Positions 11,161-22,000 of a stretch of 64,000 nt of DNA are shown here, piece by piece; position 1 is the stretch's first letter, and every line of letters begins with the position of its first letter. The position numbers and the translations under genes were made by a program. Source of the DNA: Heliopora coerulea (Eukaryota > Cnidaria > Anthozoa > Scleralcyonacea > Helioporidae); contig JASJOG010000080.1 in assembly GCA_030142905.1 (NCBI GenBank), positions 1,149,001-1,213,000 on the forward strand. Direction: 5' to 3'. The notes below the pieces were generated by a model, which was not told the origin of the DNA, searched no databases, and saw nothing but the letters and a program-made list of their open reading frames with translations.

Positions 11161-12837
11161 AATTTATTGGCTGGCCAACCGCAGCACTTGACGTTTTCTA
11201 CTGCAGTGCCTAAACGTAAAAATGCAAACTTAGACAACTGGAAACAACAAATGTTCTAAACATTTTCATTATTATAGTATACTATATATCTTCTATTCCA
11301 ACTAAAAGTAGTTTTCATGTATTTTTATATCTACTCTTATAGTAAAACCAACAACTGAAACAAGCATCCAGGGAAAAGAGCAAGCAAGGAAAGAAGTTAG
11401 TACACGAATATTTACTTTAAAATTGCTGTAATGATTTAATGCTCAATAATAAAGGGATAGAGCTTAACTTGTTTCTGGGAAAAAAGATTACGGAACTCAG
11501 TACTATAGAGTGAAACAGTAATTTACGTGTGGTCGAAGAGGTTGGTGGTGGCAGACATGGCCTTACGGGAACATCATTTATTGGCTATTATTGCATCAAA
11601 ATTCATAAGTACCTAGGTAATGTTAGAATAATCCTCAGAGATATACATGAACAGAAACTTTTCATGATAATCTGACACTGCCGCTTGTGATTTTATGTTC
11701 AACTTTAAGAAGTGTTACTGAACGTGATTACTGTCCATTGCGAATGATGGTTCCACGAAGGTTAGCAGTTGAACAGATTGACTAAGTTAATGTTCGAATG
11801 ACGAACTCCCATAAATTGAAACAGTCACTTCCTGTTTATTGCTACTATTAGAAGAGCCAGAGAAACGTAAGAGAAAGTAATTGTTAGTAACAAGCCGAAT
11901 AGCTGTTTGGGAATCGAGAGTTAATACAATGATTCAGGGAATGTACAGTTGTTGAGGCTGATTTCAAAGTTCTCACACCTGCTGTGAAAATAACTGAGAC
12001 CTGTATCTGCATCATAAGCCTTACTCCAAGAAAAGCAGGCAATTGCTAAATGTGTTTATATTTGACTAAAGAACAACAAAATGATCAGTCAATCCAGAAC
12101 TATAAAAAGCTTGTTGTTGTTTTGTGGTCGGTGATAATTATAAAGCTATAGTTACATGTACATGACTAAATCAGATGAAGAACAAGAAAGCATGAGTAAT
12201 GTGTCATCAGCATATTCCTGCAAGCATTGCCATTAATCATTTTGGTTTGATAGATTCACCACAACTGCTCAGCAAGTTGAACGGAATAGACAAATCTTAT
12301 GTCCAAAAACTTTGGTAAAGTCTGGGCTTTTATCTGGGATAAAGGTTGCCCATTCATTCTCCCTGGTGATAATCCAAATTATCAATTGAAACTTAGATCT
12401 AAAAATAAAATTGTAAACAGCCAATTTATGGCTGCAGTACAATCCATTCTGGCCTTACTGAACTAGATCTATATCCAAATTTGATTAATTTATTTTTGTA
12501 TTTGAAACTCCAAATTGGCTTTAGATGTAGTTCAACTCTTCAGGTCTCCTGCCCCTTGGCTGTGTATTGCCATCTGCTGTGACAAGTAGTAACAAGTGTT
12601 TCCATTAAACGTGTTCTGCTGGTAATGGTTTCATTAATCGTATGTCTCATGGAAACATATTGCAGGTAGAGGTGTTGCCTCAATTCTGGCATCTTTATGG
12701 TGGTTAGAGTTACATAAAGACAAGGTATTAAGTAGTTTCGCTTCAGGAGAGGTTGTGCCATAAATTTATAAAATCCAGTCGAATGAACTTAATGCGATTA
12801 ACTGACCACAGCATTCTGTGCAATTGTACATTGAAAA
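11161..12837. other. Non-coding stretch, nothing recognised
   Basis: No frame with domain-like content. The 73-codon frame on the - strand at 12540-12761 has no recognisable motif. Confidence 0.4.
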
Positions 12838-12946
12838 ATCACATTAAGGGGCAAGGGTGCACTTTAGTATTATTTTCATTCTACCTAAATTGCTGGATAA
12901 TTTTACTAAGCAAAGTTGGGAGCCTGGCCCTTAATGGGTTAACATC
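12838..12946. repeat. Small MITE-like repeat, related to 40767-40879
   Basis: Begins CATTAAGGGGCAAGGGTGCA and ends GGCCCTTAATGGGTTAAC, so the ends are roughly inverted. The copy at 40767-40879 has the same plan (TTAACCCATTGAGG.. to ..GAATGGGTTAA). No coding capacity. Confidence 0.4.
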
Positions 12947-13719
12947 AAACTGAAGCAAACTTTGTATATTTATTCTATGGCCTATTGTCCTGTTTGCAAC
13001 AAAAGACTCTTTGAATTGAAAATACGACTATTATTTCGTGAACTTTAATCAAATCATGGCACACAGACAATTGACTTTTAAACAACATTTTTCACAAAAG
13101 ACATGAAAGAATGCTGACGTTAAATGAAGCAATAATCATTGTCAGATTTTTATTCATCCTCATTTGATTGCACTATTCCACCTGATATCCATTTTATTAT
13201 ATTTCAAGTAGAGGATAAATAGCGAGAAGAAGACAACATGTTTTCGGGTTGTCTTCCTTCTTGAATTAATTGTTGCCGAGGATTGTATATACAATCCCGG
13301 CTGTTTCAGGTATTGTGCATACAGTCCCTCCCAGCTTTTCAAAAGCTCTTTAGTTTATTAGGTTTCTTCGGGAGGACAAAACTTTCGAATGTAGAAAGAG
13401 AACCGACTTAATCGTGTTTTAGGTCTGAGGATACAGTTTTAGTTGACGCTGCTTTGAACCAGAATGCTAAGAAAGAGCCACTAGAGACAGTAATCCAGTA
13501 ATAGACAGTAATTTGGCTTTATTGCCTGAGGAAAATCCGTTTCCTTTCCAATGAATAAAAGCTGCTTATTGTAGATATTCTTGGAAGCAACTACATTTAG
13601 CAATAAAAAGTAATAGCAACAATCACAAAGCAAGCTAAAGACCTGGGTAAACTTATGATAATTCTGAAATTAATATTGCTGGTAATTTCAAAAGTAGTTT
13701 ACCATATACTCCTGTCGTA
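12947..13719. other. Non-coding stretch with small palindromes
   Basis: Small inverted repeats are present: AAGAAGACAAC / GTTGTCTTCCTTCTT around 13222-13262 and GGATTGTATATACAATCC at 13279-13296. No gene is supported. Confidence 0.4.
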
Positions 13720-13990
13720 TTTATTATCCCCTCACCCACCGCATGAAGCATGGTGCCAGGGCACTAATCTCGACATGCGTGGAGTCTCTTTACACCCGTG
13801 GTGACTAGGTGGACGCAGCTCACTAGTCCCTAGTTAGAGCGCTCTGGCATAGCTTAGATGTACCACAAGCGTGGGACATCTGAGTTGTCTATATAATCAC
13901 TTACTGCGAGTATCCGAAAAACGATGGTATGAGGTTCTTGTTCAAAACCCAGACAATTTTGAGGTGACGACTGAGATTCCACGCTGTTGG
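13720..13990. repeat. Dispersed repeat, copy 1
   Basis: The block ATCCCCTCACCCACC..GGGCACTAATCTCGAC.TGCGTGGAGTC recurs at 28240-28330 (ATCCCCTCGCCCACC..GGGTACTAATCTTGACGTGCGTGGAGTC). The remainder contains TAGTTAGAGCGCT and TTGTTCAAAACCC, weakly like pol III A and B boxes, so a SINE origin is possible. Confidence 0.45.
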
Positions 13991-16133
13991 GGATAAAGTC
14001 CCCGACCAGGAAGTAAACAATGTGGTTAGTGGAAAATTTTAAAAATCTAAAATGATCGGGAAACGATTTTTAAGTATTTTTGTAATAAATCTTTGTGAAA
14101 TATCTCTCTGCATAACTTCTAAATCCTTTAGATCTTCTCTGAAGATTTTATTCTAAAAATTATTCATTTTTCCCCGATCGGAGAAGGCATACCTTCTCCA
14201 ACACAGGACCTGTAGCCTCTCTGCCACCTCCTCCAGGATGACTATTCCTTGAATATATCATAACAAGCAAAAAGCGATATCGACGTTTTGAATAACTAAA
14301 CTTAAATTTTTAAAAATTGTATATCGATCAAATTGCGTCTTATCCACCTTATGGCGTGATTCCGTGGGTGAAATTTGAATTTGATCGTAAAAGAGTGAAT
14401 GGCTGCGCTCATTAGTAAGGTTTTACAACTAACCCCAGTTTTTAGTGTCAACCAACTTTCAAGTCAATTTACACGGATGAACAAAACTGGGTAATTCCAC
14501 TTTTCCATTGCTTGGTTACTGCGCAAATATATTGTAAGAGGGAAAAGACGTCATGTCCTGTTTCCCAAATTGGGGAAGTGAAGTAGGTAAGTTCCAGTGA
14601 TGGAGGGGAATTTCCCTCTGAGAAAAGACGATGAAATGCAATTTTTTGTCCGGCCCATCAAGATGTCGTCAGCCGTGTACGACGTATTGTCACTTGTGAT
14701 TTCGTACATGACGTCAGCTTATTCCCGCGATACGATTGCCGTATGCGGTTCTTCACTTTGGCGTATGCGATTATGTCACTAAAGACAATTCTTGCTTGTT
14801 ATTCGCTTTCTAATATTACAATTTGTCCTAAAGACTTTCATGACTGAATCGGATACGTCAAAATGAACAATCGTATACGACAGTCGTATAATGTAAATCG
14901 ACCTTACTCAAACAGTCACTTTTGACTGTCGTAAACGACCCAACGTCATACAATAGGTCATTTCAGCCCACCGTTTTGACTTTTTACCATTTTATGGCAA
15001 CTCTTCCATGGTATGGGGAGGCCTTGGGTACGAGTTTGGTGAAAAATGAAGAAAGTATGCCTGTTCATGGATGGCAGTTTTCCAAGTCAGTTTAAGGACT
15101 CGGCGAGGTCTAGTTCTTTAGCTTTAGTCCTTTACATGACCTTAATTTTCAATTTTAATTGATTTGGTTCAGCTTCAAAAATATTCAAAACCTTGAAAAA
15201 ATAGTGTTCACTAGAAATTATAATAGAAAAAATTTTACATTAGCGATTAATTAAAAGGATTCAGAAATGCTGTGCTCCTGCGTTGTATGTAAGTGTACTT
15301 AGTTCGTGATCACCTAGGGTTTTTTTTTTTTAATATGGGACCCAGAAAATTTGTAGAAATTTACAATCATGTCTTAAAATCCCAAGGTATGTTTAAGATT
15401 CTGAGATATAAACAAGATAACTATTTAGATATAAATTTCCTATGATAAAGCTTCATAAACTCACGCGTACAACAGTTAACGTCCTGCTTTGTTTCTTGGA
15501 AGTAAAACTCTTTTATTATTTGTTAGTTGTAATTTAGCGTGAATAGCTTTATTCTGACCCCTACGTGGTAAGATGACATGAGCAACACAGCGAGTAGTAT
15601 AAACTACCATCATGAACGGTGAACAGTTACGCTGGCTCGGTACCGTTTATTTAAAATTTGAACAATACAAGTTTGACCTTAATAAAATTTATGAATTGAT
15701 ATATTCGAGGAGAATGAAAGATGACGTGATCGGGAAAAACATTTTTGGTGTCCAAAAAAAATGCTGCTAAAAAGGTGAACCATTTGTTTCCATGGCAGTA
15801 ATTACGTTTCAACTAATTTTAAACAATTATTTCGAATGGGAGCTGTATCCAACGATTGAACAATTTATTAACAATTTTGGAAATCTTGTCAACCGAGGTT
15901 TTATTAGCATGCTATTTTGTTCGTAAAGTCCCTTGAATGAACCAAGTCAATATGAACTAAGCAGTTAAAGTAATATGCCGCACTTCAGACTTTCACCTAG
16001 GACGAAAGTTCAGGTTTATCTGCGCGGACGAAGATGTTCAATTGATTTATGGTTGATGAATAGGTATCATTGTCCCGGTTGCACATGAATTTGTTCTTCA
16101 CACGATCTTGAACCGAATTCATTTCTTTTAACA
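13991..16133. other. Upstream region of the ankyrin-kinase gene
   Basis: No coding exon was recognised. Between 14660 and 14960 the words TCGTATACGAC, GTACGACGTA and CGTAAACGAC repeat in both orientations, suggesting a decayed element. The region should hold the promoter and an untranslated first exon, because an acceptor (TTTCTTTTAACAG) precedes the first coding exon at 16134. I could not place a transcription start. Confidence 0.35.
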
Positions 16134-16618
16134 GGAATAATACAACACTGGAAAGAATCTTCCAACATGGCAAAACTGGCCGTTGTTACATCTCCTAGTG
16201 ACTTCATGGTATTCCTGGAGATAAACAACAAGAAAATAGAAATTTGCGCGACAGCTCTCAGTGCTGTCAGTTTGGCTTATATCTTTAGAGAACCTATCGC
16301 AAGAACCTTGTTCGGTTCATCTGGAGATTCAGGTAATCCAAACATTGAAGATATTCGGCCAGGTTCTCTTATCGTCAATCTTCGCTTCTACACATCAGAA
16401 AGCTTTCTAAAGTTTCTTGATGACTATGAATCTGGAAAATTTAAAAAGCGTTTGACCGAAGAATTTACGAAAATTGATTTCCTCGATAATAGTCCACCTG
16501 CTGAACTTCGAGATTTTCTAACAGGAATAGTTAAGAAATTTGATATCGACGACAACCTCACCATCAAAATCATAAATGAAAAAGAAGTGGAATTGAACAG
16601 AGATAAGTTGAAAGCAAG
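16134..16618 (+). CDS. Exon 1 of the KEN-kinase gene: N-terminal module
   Basis: An acceptor (TTTCTTTTAACAG) precedes 16134 and ATG 16167 is the first start. The exon ends in phase 2 (codon AG|) at the strong donor GTAAGC at 16619. Translation begins MAKLAVVTSPSDFMVFLEIN. A hydrophobic patch (residues 27-40) lies before a GSLIVNLRFYTSESFLKFLD stretch at 66-85, followed by basic and acidic helices. The alternation of strand-like and helix-like segments resembles the small TRADD-N-like adaptor modules that I recall in front of ankyrin, TPR or NACHT proteins of cnidarians. That match is from memory and unverified. The hydrophobic patch is short and not a convincing membrane helix. Confidence 0.75.
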
Positions 16619-18959
16619 GTAAGCATGCCAACCGAAGAAAGTTCGAGTATAAAAGATTGGGTCTTCGCTCCAGACGTTAACTAGAAATACATGCACGCAA
16701 CAACCCCTAGCCCACCCTTCCAATATATCTCTCGAGAATCCAAGTAACAATGATAATTTTTCAAAATTCTCAAAAATACAAATCCTCCTCACTATAACTG
16801 GAAGAGGATATGCAATAAAAAAAAAATCCACACAAAATTTGGCCGCAAATAAACAACAATCCAAACTGGAAATTATTTTATATTTAGCCTGCTTATAGTC
16901 ATATTTACGTTTAAAATTTCAATTCTGCTTTATTAAAACAAAAAGTTAGGTGAGAATAACGTTCAACCGCTTAACAAATGGTAAGATGTCCATCCTTACA
17001 ATTAAATTATTAAACAACCAATGATAGGATCAATACCCTGAATTATTTGCTGGTTTATGGAAATTCGTGTAATTTTCCATTTAGACTTCTCACTCATTTT
17101 GCCTTAAAGAAAGATTGTTTTATTAGATGACCAGACTTTCCGTCTTAAAACTGGAGCATTCTCATAAGTTATCAAACGGATACCGGCAGTACGGACAGCT
17201 CATGATTGAATATTTTTCTGACATTTTTTTTGATTAAAAAATTGATAGATTATACGTTACCTCATAGTTGGTTAGAAATGTCTTTAAGATCTGCTATGAT
17301 AAGGATTTATGCTAAGTATTCATCCGGAAGTAAAAGACTTTGGTTACGAAGATGAAACGAATTACGAAATCGACGAAGAAAACAAAGAAAACATGACAAA
17401 TTCTGGAGTTTTATCGCTGACGAAAAATCGGAAAATACAAAACATAAAACAAAATACAACAAGCAAACCTTGTCCAAGTTTTGTCGAAAGAAGAACGACA
17501 AGAGGGAAGTAAAAGACATACTTTTTCCAAGGCAAAACATCAATAAAAATGAAAAATGGCGTATAAACCTGCAACTCTTGCGTATTTTCAACTAAGCATT
17601 CGGAGGCACCTCAACACAAAGGGTTTAACGGTAAATTTACACACAGACGACTTTAAACTTTCTTGAGAGGTTTTAAAATGCTGATGAAAGCATTACCGAT
17701 CGAATAAGGTAAAGGTCATCTTGCACAAATCACTCTTGAAGTGAGAATGACTGAAGCGGACAACTGTTTTGCCGAAGGATAATTTGGTGACCAAAAACAA
17801 GTAGCTTTGCAGCGAGTTACCTGGTGGCTGTTTACCTTGTATTTTTTTTTCGAGCCAAAAATACATCCTAACGTCTCCAATGGGTGACATTTCATAGCAA
17901 AAAAAATCCCGATTGAGGTAATGAAATCTTTTTGTGGAAAGTGGAGAAAGCATCCAAAGACTGTCATGGTCTGGAAAACTCTTCTGGATGACGAGTGTTC
18001 TATCCCACTTCTCAAACAATTGACCATGAACGCTGTCCGGTTAAATACTGCAAAATGTTCGAAAATAATCGTTGTACAGAGATGAATAAACCAGAATCTT
18101 CATTCTACTTTACCAATAAACACCAGCAAAATCTAGGCGGTAATATTTTGTACAAGAAGTCTCCCTTAGGGAAGAATGAAGTCGGGAAACTACTTTTGAA
18201 AGCTGCTCAAAACAATTCCGTTCTCAGAACTTGTACTTCAAAGCTACTAGATTCAGACGTACCTAGGGACGGCGGAGCGGGATTACGAGTGGGGGGGCTT
18301 GAGATAAAAATACAGCATTTTGTGGGCTTCTCTGGAAAATTTCACAACAAGTGTTTTAAAGCGTAGTTGTTCCAAGATTACATTTGGAAAAAGTGGGCAA
18401 CTACAGCCCCCGCAGCCCTCCCGGCTCCTCCATCCGTGCGTACCTGTGACTGTGCAGCTCAAGTAAGTGGTTACCAGAAAGTGAAAAATCCCAAAATTTA
18501 TACTAATCGACATCTCTATTTAACTTCAGCGAAGAATGTCGTTTTAATACGCTTAGTCGCTTAGCAAATGTCCTGACAGCAAGCGAGTTCCCTTACGTCT
18601 TTTGTTCATATAAATCAGAAAGAACAAAGACAAAGCGTTGCTGCAAAAAGTGAACAGTTGCCAAATGCATATTCCTAGGAGCTAACTTTGAGAACTGCTC
18701 TGTCAAGTCATAAATTGTCCAGTTACTGAGGTAGCGAAACCAGCTGCAGGCACCAAGAAAGCCATTTCCTTTGCCCGGTCTTAAATCATTTACTGCCTTC
18801 AGTTTTTGAATAATGTAAACAACTTGCCAGAAATCCACACAAGGGAAAAAAGAACGAGACCAAATCGATTTGCTTCAATACGGTACCTAAGTACGGTTTG
18901 TTCAACAACATGCCAGTCCCCGTGCTTGCACACGGCATTTTTGAGTGACTGGAATCCAT

Positions 18960-19013
<54 letters not shown>

Positions 19014-22000
19014 AGGACGAAAGAAGCCAATATTTCAAAACCCAGTTTTCTAATGAAAAACACCGAAAAAAGTACAAGTAAGCACCAAAGCAAGCTCAAG
19101 AAAAATGGGAAAATCTCCTTTATGTTGTTCTTGACAATTGATGAACAATAAATGATGACATCGTAATGATTTGGATTGGTTCAAAACATAACAGATTATT
19201 CTTTGCTACATTGTAAAACCAAAAAGTAAACTCATTGAGCTGGAAACTTTTTACTTGTTCGTACAGATTTAATAATGCATGAATCAAAATGTAAGGCTAG
19301 ATTACAGATTAAGAGAAACAACTTGTTGCCAGTCTTTGTTCCAGGATCAGAACGCAATTGAGACAGCTTTTGGCAGGAATGTCGCGCATCATGAAGCATG
19401 TGAAAATATTTGTTTATTAGGAATTAAAGACGCTAAGAGGAAAAAGCAATCTCCATTCTTATTATCCACATTTAATTAGGGTTAGGGTTCGGAAATGGGT
19501 TTAGGGATGGAGTTTAGGCATAGGGTTTAAGGATAGCATTTACAGTTTAGATAGGGGATTGGTTTTTCTTTTGGTTTTGGTTTTGGTATGGAAGTAAGTC
19601 CAAAAAATTGGTGGTAAAACAATGTCAGTGAGATTTTGACCACTTCATGTAGGTCATTAAGGAAGCCTTTTTGGAGTAAAAATCTTTGGAAAGTTTTCTA
19701 ATCTTATCTTTTTTAAATGTGCCGATATTTTGATATCTTTCAGGTATACTCACGATAATGCTGAGCTTTGTTGTATAAATGTTCTGCCAAAGGCTTATTT
19801 TCTTGTTTACTGAGCCAATGGCAAAAGACCAGTGGCAACATAGGTCGGCTAAACATTAACTGCAGTACTCTACTACAAAATCTAGGAAGTTCTTTCAGGT
19901 TGCTCCCGCACTTTTTTATATTTCTCATAATATCGCTATTTCAAGTAGGTCTATAGTAGATTGAATAACATAAAAAGTTTACACTTTAGGTACCAGTCTT
20001 CTGTGTTCAATCCGAATTGCACGCTAAGTTTACAATCTTCAATGATGTGATTTGGCATTCTAAGGAAAGACTGACACTATCAGATTTCAGTAGCTAATAT
20101 GATAAATTTATTTTGATATCTTAAACTGAATCCACACTTACAAACTAGATAATAATGACAATCAATATCATGGTACTCCATTTATTCACCAGACAGGCCA
20201 TCCAAAAGATTGTGATTTTGCCAATTTCATGCTTTAAAAAGCTCTTCCTTATTTCATTTAATTGAATGTTAAACATTATGGCTACCAATTTATGATGAAA
20301 GTCAAGAATAAACTTATCCTATGGGTCTGAGATTTGGATATTAAATAATGTAATGTATCAAATGACAGGAGAATGGTTTCTTTGTAAAATTGGGTACAGC
20401 TGCTTTAGCAGAACCAAGCAAGACATTCACCATTCTACCAGCTCACTAACCCTAATACAATCCCCTACCCTAACCAGTCAGTGACAAAGTGGGTGACCTG
20501 CTAAACTGCTGTCTAGTTTTTAATTATCAATGTGTTTTTATGATTTAATAATTACCACATTGCTACTGTGAACTAGATGAGTCCATCAGATTATTTAATT
20601 GTCCTAGATTCGCAGTGTCACAGGTTTGATTGCCAGCCAAAGGCCTAAAAGTTGCATTTTTAACAACTGTTTCTGGATGGGTCTTAAAATGTATGATATC
20701 CACACTCCAAAGTTTACGTTCACTTAATATGGACATTGTCACTGCACTCTGCTTTGTTAGAAGCACTAAAGTCTTGAGGCTTATCCATTTAAAAAATAAC
20801 TATAATCTCTTTCATCACTACTCAGTGGAATTTCACTACTGGTTTATCATATTCATTGTGCCAATCAAAGCCCATAATATCTATGGGTTTCGTGATTACA
20901 CTAGTTGAACTCTCAATATGTATTAGACTTACGTGGTAAATATACTTCTGTACACTTGATGTTAATGTGTTCTGGGTATTGAGTGTATATAACATAATAT
21001 GTTCCCATTGATGTATACAAAATCATCACCAAGTCTATCAAAGGCATCCGAGAATTCATCAACCCTGTTTGAGAATTCTGAATGCCTTCGCCACTCCATT
21101 CCTAAACAATGGTATTCAGTCTTATCATTTGAAGTACATGTAATGCTATTGCATCAACATCACTTAACTATAACCTCTAACAAACACATGTAGAAGTTGC
21201 AACATGGTACTGTATTTTGATTGTACAACTTTCATCAGTACTGTACATGTGCTCAAAGTAAATCTTTATAAGGTTAATAAGTTAATCCAACATTTAAACA
21301 TCAGAGTCAGATTGTATATTCTCCTTGTTGCTGTCCAATATTAGTTTCTGATGTGACAGGACTAGCTGGAAATTAAAACTAACAATGGACTTGTAACGTT
21401 GGTTAGAAGAAGTAGAGTAGTCAATGTAAATCAAAATTAATATTCTTGAAATCACTTTATATTGCTTCAAGACCTTGGCAGTATACAACATTTTCATATT
21501 TACATGATAATTAATGGCATTCATTTGCCCATGTATGCGCAGAGAACTGTTAGAGAGCTTTAATACATTATTAATAAAAAAACAGCCTCTGAAATTCAAC
21601 TTCCTGGAATAAACTCCTTTAACCGTAAGGCAGCCCTTGAGAATTTTAATCTTGCTAATGTTGAACTATTCTCAATGACCAGGGAGGGGAATATATGAGG
21701 TTAACGAGTTGAATCATATGCTAAAATACTAAGGCGATTCCTTGCCCATTAATGAGTTAAGGAGATAGCATTTATTAAACCCTTCAACATCCATGCCACA
21801 TCCCTGTGACATGTGAAATTGGTTGCCATTAGGTACGGTAGAGTAAAATACTAAATTGTGTCATTGCTCCTAATTGGGCTAATCAATTCCTAACCGACCC
21901 AATTGAATTTTTAACTTTCAGACCAGTCCAGTTTCAAGAAAGTGGGCAAATATCACTATCCAGTGCAACCCCTGGCTTTGAGAGTGTTGGCCACGAGCAA

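Noticed and set aside
14597..14782. 61-codon frame starting MMEGNFPLRK
   Set aside because: It overlaps a palindrome-rich stretch (GTACGAC/GTCGTA words) and shows no domain.
16424..16864. 146-codon minus-strand frame
   Set aside because: Antisense to exon 1 of the KEN-kinase gene and the following intron; no domain content.
17693..18027. Two overlapping minus-strand frames of 108 and 103 codons, and the matching frame at 28564-28806
   Set aside because: The conserved reading lies on the other strand (recombinase motifs). These frames are shadows kept open by the shared ancestry of the two copies.
18799..19151. Frames with Tyr-Ile repeats on both strands
   Set aside because: Artefacts of the (TA)n microsatellite.
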